From contig CAZRHR010000045.1 of assembly GCA_964599915.1 (NCBI GenBank), positions 1-23,047 of the forward strand: a stretch of DNA of 23,047 nucleotides. The letters are read 5' to 3'. Shown here in pieces: positions 1 to 7,363 of the stretch (positions within the stretch are counted from its first letter, which is position 1; every line of letters starts with the position of its first letter). The stretch is from CAZRHR01 sp964599915 (GTDB lineage: Bacteria > Bacteroidota > Bacteroidia > CAIKAF01). Under the pieces are notes generated by a model. It searched no databases and was not told where the DNA came from. It saw only the letters and a program-made list of their open reading frames with translations. The position numbers were made by a program, and so were the translations under genes.

Positions 1-371
1 CGGCCATTAGTCGTGTATAAACGATTAAACCACGCTTTTATAAACTCTGCTACGGATCACTGCACCAACCCAAAGGAATGAGTGGAGGTCCGTAAGGAAT
101 AACAGGGCAACGCTCTCCGATCACCAAACAAAGCCGGTGTTCCCCAAGCGGAGCGGAGTCAATGGTCCTCTCGGCTCCGCTCGAGGACTCGAGGGGAGCC
201 GAGGGGAGCCGAGGGGAGCCGAGGAAACGAACCTCCTGATAAAAAATCAAATCCTCGAAATGAGCAATTAAAAAACACCCATATACCTGTATCACCGAAT
301 ACTGCCTCCTATTCCAAACCCCATTTTACCAAAACACAGCATGAAAGCGTTAAAAAGGCAGGGAGCTTCCC
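1..371. other. Non-coding stretch before the VWA gene
   Basis: I see no convincing gene here. An open frame of 81 codons on the minus strand (295-50) runs straight through the GC-rich repeat cluster and has low-complexity Pro/Ser/Gly content, so I treat it as chance. The stretch contains that repeat cluster (147-224) and a weak hairpin at the 3' end of the minus-strand VWA gene. Whatever gene lies to the left is outside the window. Confidence 0.6.
147..224. repeat. Hairpin plus 10-bp tandem repeat cluster
   Basis: The 10-mer GAGGGGAGCC occurs three times in tandem (191-220) and is followed by GAGG. CTCGGCTCC at 170-178 is the reverse complement of GGAGCCGAG at 195-203, 205-213 and 215-223. 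Together with two CTCGAG sites (180-185 and 188-193), positions 170-203 form an almost perfect inverted repeat with one G-G mismatch (179/194). The adjoining AGCGGAGCGGAGTC (147-160) carries the complement of GACTCCGCT. These resemble the short palindromic dispersed repeats of the GACTCCGCTCAGG type that I know from several phyla, including Bacteroidota. Membership in that family is inference. Confidence 0.7.
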
Positions 372-372
372 T
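350..372 (-). terminator. Possible weak terminator of the VWA gene
   Basis: Read on the minus strand, AGGGA-agc-TCCCT (372-360) forms a 5-bp stem that begins in the stop codon and is followed by GCCTTTTT. The stem is short and the T-run starts three bases after it, so this is only a candidate. Confidence 0.3.
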
Positions 373-1673
373 TAATCCATTGAGACACGCTTGGCATTTT
401 GCCGAAGACTTTCTCTCAACACATCATCCACTTCCATTTTGGGTGTAAGTGAAATAAATCCGCCCGCACCGGTTTCTGCCAATTTTTTAAGCCCATTGAG
501 ACCGGCCGGCTCATTTTCAAATCCCACCACGGTAAGCTTGATTCCCTTATCCAAAAAGCCTTTAACCATGTCGAGCAAGGCTGGACTCATCTGGAATTTT
601 CCATCTGTAATCAAAATGACCTGGTTATTTCCGCCTTCAATAAAACCAAGTTGCGCAATCCGATACGCCCCTTCAAGCCCTCCAAGGGAATTGGTGTTTC
701 CTCCGGCAGTCAATTTTTCCACAAAGGGTTGCATCTCCGATTTTTTATTGCCCACTTGATGGATAAAATGCTCTTGCACAGAGGTAGCAAAAGTGAGTAA
801 ACTCAAATAATCCACGGACCGAATCATGTCGATAAGCTTTTGGGTGGCCAATTTGACCTGTTGCATCCGTGATTCGCGGTTCATGGATCCTGACACATCC
901 AACAACAGAACCACATTACTCGGCAAATAGGTTTTCAACGCGAAAAATGGACTTTCTTCCGGTAGGGTATCCCTAACTGCGGGCGGTGGTTCCGGCCGTC
1001 GTTCCGCACCTCTGCGCAAAGCGAAAATCAATTCCGGCTGGTCACGGGTGATGCTTTCCGTGCGCTGAAGCGAAAGATAGCCTTGGGCTTGCGCCATGCT
1101 GGGATACATTCCTACGGGTAACCGAAGTTGAAATTGTCCTTGGGCATTTGTGTAAACCGCCCCAAGCATGCCAAAATTCACTTTTGCATTGCCCAAAGGT
1201 TTACCCGTTTCCTCGTCCAGCACTTTTCCTTTTACCAAAACTTCCGGCCGGTCGAACCGAGCACGCAAATGAGCGGGAGGACACGCCGTAAGCGCATTGA
1301 TGGCCAGGCTTTTAATTTGCCCTTTAATGGACAATTTTATCGGCTCCGGAGAACCCGATACATAGATTAGTAGGTCTTCCGAAAAATTACCGGTTTTGTC
1401 CGTGTAGTAAAATACCCGAATTTCTCCCGTCTCGCCTGGCTCCAACCTCATCTTGGGATATTCTACCAAAACATTTCGGCTATGTTTGGGCGCCAAAATA
1501 TATTGCGGATGAACAGATTCATTGGTGAAAACAAAGGTGGCTGGAGGATTTTCCCAATTGGCCACCGAGCCATAATTAAACTGTTTATTGGTAAAAGATA
1601 GAACTTCCTGGCATTGAATTCCAAAGGATACAACCAAAAAAAGCAAAGAAGAGGTGAAAAAGCGGAGGTTCAT
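372..1673 (-). CDS. Secreted von Willebrand factor A domain protein
   Basis: A 433-residue exported protein. I start it at 1673 because the next residues form a signal peptide (NLRFFTSSLLFLVVSFGIQC, roughly 2-21); the frame stays open upstream to 1808, but that would bury the signal peptide and run into the divergent helicase gene. After the signal come an Ig-like region resembling DUF1573 (about 22-125), a CarboxypepD_reg-type beta-sandwich (about 145-220), a proline-rich linker, and a VWA domain (about 250-420). The VWA MIDAS metal site looks complete: DVSGS at 259-263, Thr in GGNTNS near 327, and Asp in ITDG near 357. VWA domains bind protein or glycan ligands through a metal ion; the ligand here is unknown. 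No membrane anchor, lipobox or clear type IX secretion C-terminal domain is visible. It is divergent from the helicase and appears to be a single-gene unit. Confidence 0.88.
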   Translation of the reverse strand: MNLRFFTSSLLFLVVSFGIQCQEVLSFTNKQFNYGSVANWENPPATFVFTNESVHPQYILAPKHSRNVLVEYPKMRLEPGETGEIRVFYYTDKTGNFSEDLLIYVSGSPEPIKLSIKGQIKSLAINALTACPPAHLRARFDRPEVLVKGKVLDEETGKPLGNAKVNFGMLGAVYTNAQGQFQLRLPVGMYPSMAQAQGYLSLQRTESITRDQPELIFALRRGAERRPEPPPAVRDTLPEESPFFALKTYLPSNVVLLLDVSGSMNRESRMQQVKLATQKLIDMIRSVDYLSLLTFATSVQEHFIHQVGNKKSEMQPFVEKLTAGGNTNSLGGLEGAYRIAQLGFIEGGNNQVILITDGKFQMSPALLDMVKGFLDKGIKLTVVGFENEPAGLNGLKKLAETGAGGFISLTPKMEVDDVLRESLRQNAKRVSMD

Positions 1674-1678
1674 GTTTG

Positions 1679-1686
1679 CAAAAATA
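1679..1686 (-). promoter_or_regulatory. Promoter -7 box of the VWA gene
   Basis: The minus strand reads TATTTTTG, an exact match to the Bacteroidota -7 consensus TAnnTTTG. Only five bases separate it from the ATG at 1673, so transcription would start at or next to the start codon. I see no TTTG at the usual -33 spacing. Confidence 0.55.
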
Positions 1687-1750
1687 CAAAAGGGAAGCAT
1701 GTGTAAAACATCCATATGGTTTAATTTAAAAATGAATCCCCGAATCAAAC

Positions 1751-1758
1751 TATCTTTG
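1751..1758 (+). promoter_or_regulatory. Promoter -7 box of the helicase gene
   Basis: TATCTTTG matches the Bacteroidota -7 consensus TAnnTTTG exactly and ends five bases before the ATG at 1764. A transcript from here would be leaderless or nearly so. No TTTG is found about 19 bp upstream. Confidence 0.55.
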
Positions 1759-1763
1759 TAGGG

Positions 1764-3632
1764 ATGATGCATGCAGAATACTTTCAATCGCTTCGAGAAG
1801 CCCTTCAATATGAATGGGATACAGAAAAGAAGATGTTTGAAGGCTACATATCTTCCGCTACCCCCAAAGAGCGCACCAGAACCGGCCTAACACGGTATCC
1901 CTTGGCCATCAAAGACCATGGCATGGCGGGAAGTGGTGTGTTTTTCCTGGATCTTCAGCCGGCCAAACCTGGCCAAATCTTTCCCCAGCCGGAACAAGGC
2001 GCCGGTTTTGGTGGCGGCAGGCCCATCCGACTTTTTACCAAAGACGACGCCCATTGGATGTACGGTGTGATCCGCCAAATACGTGGTGAAATCATTCGCG
2101 TGTATTTGCCGGTTCCCGACTTGCCCGATGAGTTTTTTGAAGGCCACCTTGGCCTCGACTTACGTTTCGACCAGCGCGCCTTTGAAGACATGATGGAAGG
2201 TCTACATGTAGCAGAAAAAGCCAGAAATCAAGTATTTGCAGATCTTCGCGACGTGCTTTTGGGTTTGCTTCCGCCCCGCAAAGACCAGCCGTTACCCCTA
2301 CAAACGGGTCCTATTCGGCTCAATCCCGTGCAAGAAGAAGCCGTAACCCATATTTTATCTTCCTTGGATGTCGCCTGTGTGCATGGGCCACCAGGCACAG
2401 GGAAAACCGCCACATTGGTGGCAACGCTCGTTTCTCTGGTCAATGCCGGAAAATCACTATTGGTCAGTGCCGCTTCAAATGCCGCCGTAGACCATATTGC
2501 CCACCGTGCGGCCCTCGCAGGATTATCCGTGGTACGCTTAGGAAATCCCGCCCGCGTGGGTTCTCAAGCGGAAAGCCTCACTTTAGACGAATTAAGGCGA
2601 AAGCATCCTTTGTTTCAAGACATGCATGCGCTGCAGAAAAAAGCGGCCGAAGCATTTCGCCAAGCCGACAAATATAAACGCGTCTTCAATGCCGACGTGA
2701 AACAAGAACGTGCCGCCCTGCGCCAATTGGCAAAAACCTATATCCAAGAAGCAGAAGCTTTAGACACCCACATCAGCCGCGACATTGTATCCAAGGCTGA
2801 ACTCGTTTGCACCACGTTAACAGGAACCTCTTCCAACTTGTTGCACGGGAAAACCTTCGATTATTTGGTCCTAGACGAAGCCACCCAAGCCCAAGAGCCC
2901 AGTATTTGGCTGGCCTTACAAAAAGCCAAGGCATTGGTGTTGGCAGGAGATCCACAACAGCTTCCTCCAACCATCAAAGATGAACGCGCCAAAAAAATCT
3001 TGGAGCCCGGTTTGATGGAAAAAATCATGCATCAGCAGCCTGAATCTACGCGCATGCTCACCGTTCAGTACCGGATGCATCCCACCATCATGCAATTTCC
3101 GTCTCAATGGCGTTATCAGAACAAGTTGGAAGCAGCGCCGGAAGTATTGAAAAGAGAGGAGCTCACGCCCCCTTTGCATTTTTATGACAGCGCAGGTTCC
3201 GGCATGGAAGAGCAAGTGGATGAAACCACAGGTTCCCTTCGAAACGATGCGGAAGCAGCATTAATTCAGCGACTTTACCATCTGTACCGGGCGGAATTCC
3301 CAGATTGGAGTATTGGGGTGATTACGCCTTATCGTGCCCAAGTAAAAGCCTTGCTGGCTTTAGACATCCCGGCAGACACCATCGATGGGTTTCAGGGACA
3401 GGAGCGCGACCTTATTTTTATTAGCATGGTGCGGAGCAATCCACAAGGCGAATGTGGTTTTTTGAAAGACGAACGCAGGATGAATGTGGCTTTTACCCGC
3501 GCCAAGCATAAGTTGGTGGTGCTGGGCGATAGTGCGACGCTAGGGCAAATGTCCTTTTTCAGGGATTGGCTGGCTTTTGTGGAGGAACAAGGGGTGTATG
3601 ATTCGGTGTGGAGTTTGAGTGATTGGGGGTGA
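1764..3632 (+). CDS. Superfamily 1B helicase, Upf1/IGHMBP2/DNA2-like
   Basis: A 622-residue ATP-dependent nucleic-acid helicase with all the expected SF1B motifs: Walker A GPPGTGKT (208-215), an SNAAVDH motif Ia (238-244), Walker B DEAT (371-374), motif III GDPQQLPPT (395-403), QYRMH (435-439), then TPYRAQ, the motif V region DGFQGQERD, and AFTRAKHKL as motif VI near the C terminus. The first 170 residues match the N-terminal beta-barrel/stalk part of IGHMBP2-like proteins and have no nuclease motif. This family unwinds DNA or RNA, typically 5' to 3'; the substrate cannot be read from sequence. Three closely spaced starts are possible (ATG at 1764 and 1767 in frame); I chose the first. The gene is monocistronic, since the next gene to the right runs towards it. 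It is intact, with no odd residues in the motor. Confidence 0.93.
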   Translation: MMHAEYFQSLREALQYEWDTEKKMFEGYISSATPKERTRTGLTRYPLAIKDHGMAGSGVFFLDLQPAKPGQIFPQPEQGAGFGGGRPIRLFTKDDAHWMYGVIRQIRGEIIRVYLPVPDLPDEFFEGHLGLDLRFDQRAFEDMMEGLHVAEKARNQVFADLRDVLLGLLPPRKDQPLPLQTGPIRLNPVQEEAVTHILSSLDVACVHGPPGTGKTATLVATLVSLVNAGKSLLVSAASNAAVDHIAHRAALAGLSVVRLGNPARVGSQAESLTLDELRRKHPLFQDMHALQKKAAEAFRQADKYKRVFNADVKQERAALRQLAKTYIQEAEALDTHISRDIVSKAELVCTTLTGTSSNLLHGKTFDYLVLDEATQAQEPSIWLALQKAKALVLAGDPQQLPPTIKDERAKKILEPGLMEKIMHQQPESTRMLTVQYRMHPTIMQFPSQWRYQNKLEAAPEVLKREELTPPLHFYDSAGSGMEEQVDETTGSLRNDAEAALIQRLYHLYRAEFPDWSIGVITPYRAQVKALLALDIPADTIDGFQGQERDLIFISMVRSNPQGECGFLKDERRMNVAFTRAKHKLVVLGDSATLGQMSFFRDWLAFVEEQGVYDSVWSLSDWG

Positions 3633-3966
3633 GTTTTGTTATCCTCAAATATACAAACCACTGATAATCAAAGAAAAAATTAAAGCACAGTGAGAATAGT
3701 CAGACTTGGAAGAATCATGTTTATCTATAATTTAATGTTGTTTTGCTGGTTGGATGTCCTCTCACCTTCCTACCAACCCCACACTTTATTCCGCCGCTCA
3801 ATTAAAAATCGCTCCCTTAAAAACTTTACTCTAAAACCACATATCTTACCCACCACCGCCTGAGCGCAGTCGCCGCCTGAGCGCAGTCGAAGGCAGCGTA
3901 GTCGAAGGCAACGAAACCAAAGGCAGCATTGGAGAAGTAGCGCGTACCTCAGCCCATACATTTAAA
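3633..3966. other. Non-coding gap with repeats between convergent genes
   Basis: These 334 bases lie between the 3' ends of the helicase and the transketolase half. The left part is AT-rich with no gene or clear terminator. The right part holds the GCCTGAGCGCAGTCG repeat cluster. A 63-codon minus-strand frame (3961-3770) starts five bases after the transketolase stop but is an Arg/Leu/Cys-rich reading of the repeats, so I do not call it a gene. Confidence 0.6.
3856..3910. repeat. Tandem copies of a GCCTGAGCGCAGTCG repeat
   Basis: The 17-mer CCGCCTGAGCGCAGTCG occurs twice, head to tail (3856-3872 and 3873-3889). The second copy continues into AAGGC, and GTCGAAGGCA then appears at 3886-3895 and again at 3901-3910. 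The unit GCCTGAGCGCAGTCGAAGGC is an imperfect palindrome. It belongs to the same general type of GACTnCGCTCAG dispersed palindromes as the cluster near the left edge, though the two differ in sequence. It is not a CRISPR, because there are no unique spacers. Confidence 0.75.
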
Positions 3967-4824
3967 TCACCGCACCACCAACGTCTCCGACGTCAACTCC
4001 GCATTCGACTGCCCATGAAGCTCCTCTAACAAAGCGGAAACCTCCTCGCCCGTGAAATTACAAAACCAACGATCTGCGCGTTCCTGAATGGAAGGTAAAC
4101 CCTTGCCGCGTACCGTATCCGCAATAATTACCGTGGGCTTGCCTGTGGTTAAGGGCAAGTTGGAAAATGCTTGTTCTAAAGCATCGAAATCGTGACCATT
4201 AATGCGGGTTACGGCACAACCAAAAGCCTCAAATTTCTGGGCCAAAGGCTCTAAAGGAATCAATTCCTCTGTGCGAATATTGGCTTGGAAATGATTACGA
4301 TCCACCACAAATATCAGGTTGTCGAGCTTATATGCTTGGGCCACCAGAATCGCTTCCCAGCAGGTGCCTTCATTTAATTCACCATCACCGGTAACCACGA
4401 CCACGCGGTTGCTGCCGCCTCGCATTTTTATGTCGTAGGCAATCCCCAAACCTACAGAAGGTAAATGCCCTAAGGAACCGGAATAAAACTCAATGCCGGG
4501 AATGTTGCGGTTGGGATGCCAATAAATATAATCGTTGGTTTTGAGGTGATTGGATAAACGCTCCGGGGCCAACCAACCCATTTCCACCATGGTACCATAA
4601 AGGGCCGGCACATCGTGTCCTTTCGATAAAAGAAGGTAATCGCGGTTGGGGTCATCGAACTTGTCCGGTCCTACTTGTAGGAATTCGTTGTAGAGGTATA
4701 CAAATAAATCGGCACACGATAAGGAAGCTCCGATGAAACAGCCGCCATCTGTACTCATTCGGATGATGTGTTCCCGAACTTTCAAAGCCATGCTTTCCAG
4801 TGCTTGTTTGCGGTCTGCTTGCAT
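3967..4824 (-). CDS. Transketolase N-terminal subunit (thiamine diphosphate-binding)
   Basis: A 285-residue protein matching only the N-terminal, diphosphate-binding half of transketolase, the usual size for the split form. Visible hallmarks are SKGH (67-70), a YWHPNRNIPGIE segment, and the thiamine-diphosphate/Mg signature that starts GDGELNEG (146-153) and ends at Asn177. Split transketolases need a C-terminal partner carrying the pyrimidine-binding domain. None is encoded in this window: downstream lies a 334-bp repeat-bearing gap and then a convergent helicase. The gene begins two bases after the SpsF-type gene, so it is the last member of an operon with a GT-B transferase. In such surroundings split transketolases are likely to make a specialised sugar rather than serve the pentose phosphate pathway; that is inference. 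The partner may sit elsewhere in the genome, or the gene may be a remnant. Confidence 0.9.
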   Translation of the reverse strand: MQADRKQALESMALKVREHIIRMSTDGGCFIGASLSCADLFVYLYNEFLQVGPDKFDDPNRDYLLLSKGHDVPALYGTMVEMGWLAPERLSNHLKTNDYIYWHPNRNIPGIEFYSGSLGHLPSVGLGIAYDIKMRGGSNRVVVVTGDGELNEGTCWEAILVAQAYKLDNLIFVVDRNHFQANIRTEELIPLEPLAQKFEAFGCAVTRINGHDFDALEQAFSNLPLTTGKPTVIIADTVRGKGLPSIQERADRWFCNFTGEEVSALLEELHGQSNAELTSETLVVR

Positions 4825-4826
4825 CG

Positions 4827-5627
4827 TTATATTTTTTTGGTGTGTTGTGCGGTAATGGTTTTGAGCTCGTCTAAATGGTTTCTATACCAATTGACACCTG
4901 CAAATTTGGCATTAATCTCATAGATTGCGGGCTGTTCTTCCAATAATTGTAAAATATCGGAAAGGCCAAAAGCAGGATTGGTGGGATATAGGGCCTCGAA
5001 AACGGCTTTTATAAATTGATAATCTTCCTCGTAATCAATGGTAAACCGGTGCGACATGGAATAATCTTTTCCGGAACTCCAAAGGACGTTGCCGATGCGG
5101 AATCGGTGCGGATTTTCCCAAAGAAAGGGGGTCGTATGCTCTCTTTCCATGGGTTTGGTCGCTTCTTCCCATGCAGCTTTGAGGGCGGAAAAGGTCATGA
5201 CTTCTACGTCATTGCCATCTGGCCAGGTGGGGGGATGAAGGTTGGAAACAAAATCGAATCGCCCGGCGTGGGATTCAAAAAAGCCTAGCACCTCATCGAT
5301 GACTTGCGGGTCGATTAAAGGTACATCCGAAGGAATTTTGAGAATTATATCAGCCTTGTATCGTAATGCGGCTTGGTAATGTCGGTCGAGTAAGTCTGTG
5401 GCATGCCCGCGGAAACAAGGCCAGTGGTTCTCGGCGCAAAGTTCGGCAATAGCATCGTCTTCGGGGGCTTGGGTGGTGGCGATGACAAACTCAAAATCTG
5501 AGCGGGCCATCAACACGCGCTCCACCATGCGCTGCAGCAAAGGTTTTCCCAAAATGGGCATCATGACCTTGTCTGGCAACCTTGAAGAGCCTCTTCGGGC
5601 TTGAATCACAACCAACCGTGTACTCAT
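4827..5627 (-). CDS. SpsF-type cytidylyltransferase (CMP-sugar synthetase-like)
   Basis: A 266-residue nucleotidyltransferase of the CTP_transf_3/SpsF (COG1861) type, related to CMP-KDO and CMP-sialate synthetases. The N terminus has the CTP-binding pattern VIQARRGSSRLPDKVM (7-22), with the RxGSxRLPxK core. Further on are an IPSDVPLIDP segment (metal-binding Asp of the fold) and WPDGNDVEV. It would transfer CMP from CTP to an acidic or phosphorylated sugar, activating it for a transferase. The gene lies three bases downstream of the GT-B transferase gene and two bases upstream of the transketolase half, so all three are surely co-transcribed and probably translationally coupled. The exact sugar cannot be determined from the sequence. 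Confidence 0.88.
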   Translation of the reverse strand: MSTRLVVIQARRGSSRLPDKVMMPILGKPLLQRMVERVLMARSDFEFVIATTQAPEDDAIAELCAENHWPCFRGHATDLLDRHYQAALRYKADIILKIPSDVPLIDPQVIDEVLGFFESHAGRFDFVSNLHPPTWPDGNDVEVMTFSALKAAWEEATKPMEREHTTPFLWENPHRFRIGNVLWSSGKDYSMSHRFTIDYEEDYQFIKAVFEALYPTNPAFGLSDILQLLEEQPAIYEINAKFAGVNWYRNHLDELKTITAQHTKKI

Positions 5628-5630
5628 CTT

Positions 5631-6674
5631 TTACAAAGATACGGTTTGGTGGGTAGATTTATAATGTGTACAAAAGGAAATACCATCTCCCTTGAAGTCT
5701 ATGAAAGCACGCGCGATGTCCGCTATTCTTTCGGCAGAAGTGCCGCCATTTTGGATGGGCATAAGTCGTTTCAACTCTTCTTCATCAAAGTAGCTATGCA
5801 CCTTTTTACCAAGGGCCATGCCTACATACACGACGGTGGAATATTGGCAAATAAGTTCTTCGCAATTGGCAATCATGTGGTTGGTGTTTTCTCGTTGAAA
5901 CACCAAGGTGCCCTCCGGGGCGTGGGTCATGATTTCGTTATAGGCCCTTTCCCAAATTTCATTGGGATGAAGTTTAAAAATCATGGGTCGGCCGGCGGCA
6001 ATATGGGTGGCTTCTTTGATAAATCCAATGCGGTCTTCCTTTTTCAGGGTTTCGCGAATATCGGAGGTACAAACCAACACATATTGGTGGTAAGGAAAGT
6101 CGTTCTGTAGGAACGTCGCACAATCGTCGAAGTTGGGCATGCCGGTAACAAGGATGCGTTCGGCTTGGGTGCCAAGACGAGAAAATTGTTCTTTGTAGCC
6201 GGGACTGGCGCAAGTGTACACATCAGCCAAGTTCATGCTGCCATTGAGTGCTGTACGTAAAGCGAAATAACCGGGTAGATTAAGTTTTTTAACCACTTTT
6301 GCCCAACGATCCAAAGGGTCCGTCATGCCTTCTTGAACAAAAATAGATTTGGTTTTTTTGACCCAGCGTGGCACCAGGGCATCGGTACAAAGGAAAACCA
6401 AGGCATAGTCTTTCCGATTTTTCCTTCCGGCATAATCGTATTGGAGTCCATGATCCGCCACAAACTTTTCGGCATTTTCACGAAAAGGACCGGACATAAT
6501 GGTGGCTTCCATAAGCCCTAGATCGCGTACCATTTTTTCATACCAACGATCCGGGAAAAACTGGGTAAACCAGCAATCAAAATCATCTTTCAGATATTGA
6601 TAAATCTGAAACATTTGTGTGGTTTGGTTCATGGAACCATTCACAAAGAGGATTTTGGGTTTATGTGCCGCCAT
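5631..6674 (-). CDS. Putative GT-B fold glycosyl- or glycerophospho-transferase
   Basis: A 347-residue soluble protein with no signal peptide or membrane helix. It looks like a GT-B transferase related to CDP-glycerol glycerophosphotransferases, UDP-GlcNAc 2-epimerase-like folds and CMP-sugar transferases. The supporting features are the opening strand KILFVNGS, a QEG motif at 114-116, ILVTGMPNFDD near 174-184, KLHPNE at 234-239, and CEELICQYSTVV near 271-281. The (D/E)-(D/E)-G-like, HP and S-T/S-S spots are also the landmarks of bacterial polysialyl- and KDO-type transferases that use CMP-sugars. That fits its neighbour, a CMP-sugar synthetase-like enzyme three bases downstream, but the first residue (Gln rather than Asp/Glu) is not canonical, so family membership is tentative. 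It starts 12 bases after the DUF2147 gene. Confidence 0.7.
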   Translation of the reverse strand: MAAHKPKILFVNGSMNQTTQMFQIYQYLKDDFDCWFTQFFPDRWYEKMVRDLGLMEATIMSGPFRENAEKFVADHGLQYDYAGRKNRKDYALVFLCTDALVPRWVKKTKSIFVQEGMTDPLDRWAKVVKKLNLPGYFALRTALNGSMNLADVYTCASPGYKEQFSRLGTQAERILVTGMPNFDDCATFLQNDFPYHQYVLVCTSDIRETLKKEDRIGFIKEATHIAAGRPMIFKLHPNEIWERAYNEIMTHAPEGTLVFQRENTNHMIANCEELICQYSTVVYVGMALGKKVHSYFDEEELKRLMPIQNGGTSAERIADIARAFIDFKGDGISFCTHYKSTHQTVSL

Positions 6675-6685
6675 GCTTTCGGGGA

Positions 6686-7147
6686 TTAGGAAACCACGCG
6701 TTCAAACCGGACGGTTTTGCCAAGCAGTCGAAGACCAACGTAACCGCGAATCAGGGCAAGGTTATAGTTTGTAAGGGTTATTCTACACCCATAGGTTTTT
6801 CCTGATTCCGGGTCATATAGCGTCCCTCCGCCCCAGGTGTCGTTGCCTTCATATTCCATGTCGCGCACGGTGCGAAGTCCAATAAATGGCGTGGCGCGTA
6901 AGGCGGGATCAGGATTATATTTATCCGTTTTGATACTGCCGTCTGCAAAATGATTTTTCTCTAACCATACAATTTTTCCGAAAAATTTTCTGCCAATCCG
7001 CTCGATTTTTACTTTAACGGTTTTCTCTTCATTGGCCCAAACACCAGCCAAGGCATTCTCACCATATTTCTCTGCAACGGCACCTGCTACAAGGGTTTGG
7101 GTTCCCATCCAAATGAATATAATGAACAACCACGAGGCACGGTGCAT
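6686..7147 (-). CDS. DUF2147 domain secreted protein
   Basis: A 153-residue exported protein. The start at 7147 gives a clean signal peptide (MHRASWLFIIFIWMGTQTLV). The frame is open to an ATG at 7174, but that codon lies inside the promoter box at 7172-7179 and cannot be on the mRNA; an ATG at 7165 remains possible. The mature part shows the DUF2147 pattern: LAGVWANEEK, then GKIVWLEKN, PFIGLRTVRDM, WGGGTLYDPESGKTYGC and RGYVGLRLLGKTVRFERV. DUF2147 proteins are small periplasmic or outer-surface beta-barrel-like domains of unknown biochemical function. It is the promoter-proximal gene of the four-gene operon and lies 11 bases upstream of the transferase gene. Whether it takes part in the sugar pathway is unknown. 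Confidence 0.88.
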   Translation of the reverse strand: MHRASWLFIIFIWMGTQTLVAGAVAEKYGENALAGVWANEEKTVKVKIERIGRKFFGKIVWLEKNHFADGSIKTDKYNPDPALRATPFIGLRTVRDMEYEGNDTWGGGTLYDPESGKTYGCRITLTNYNLALIRGYVGLRLLGKTVRFERVVS

Positions 7148-7171
7148 ACTTTCTAATTTTAACATACGGCA

Positions 7172-7200
7172 CAAAAATAGCGGTTTTAAAACTTTACAAA
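7172..7200 (-). promoter_or_regulatory. Promoter of the DUF2147/transferase/SpsF/transketolase operon
   Basis: On the minus strand, TTTG (7200-7197) is followed after 17 bases by TATTTTTG (7179-7172). Both boxes match the Bacteroidota primary-sigma consensus TTTG / TAnnTTTG, and the spacing is slightly short of the ideal 19. The predicted transcript start is near 7166, giving about 20 bases of leader to the ATG at 7147. Confidence 0.65.
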
Positions 7201-7290
7201 GCCTATGCCAGAGGCGTTTTTGTACAAATATTTGTTAAGGATAATTTTGGTTTCCTGTAAGTTACGCGTAATCAACCATGCAAGAAACTT

Positions 7291-7314
7291 CTGCCGACCA
7301 AAAAGTTTCGGCAG
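7291..7314. terminator. Hairpin between the XRE and DUF2147 genes
   Basis: CTGCCGA (7291-7297) and TCGGCAG (7308-7314) form a perfect 7-bp stem with a 10-base loop. On the minus strand it lies 50 bases past the XRE stop codon and is followed by AAGTTTCTT, a poor T-tract; on the plus strand it is followed by TTTATTTGTCTTTT. It may terminate the XRE transcript, but it could serve either direction. Confidence 0.4.
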
Positions 7315-7363
7315 TTTATTTGTCTTTTCTCAAAAGTTACCGGGATCCCAATTTATTCGGATT

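Noticed and set aside
50..295. An 81-codon open frame on the minus strand
   Set aside because: It reads through the GC-rich repeats, has low-complexity Pro/Ser/Gly content, no recognisable domain, and no promoter box or signal peptide.
3856..3910. Possible CRISPR array
   Set aside because: Repeats are directly adjacent with no spacers, unit length is 17 bases, and no cas genes are present.
3770..3961. A 63-codon minus-strand frame five bases after the transketolase stop
   Set aside because: Its middle (RCLRLRCLRLR) is simply a translation of the tandem repeats, and the rest matches nothing I know.
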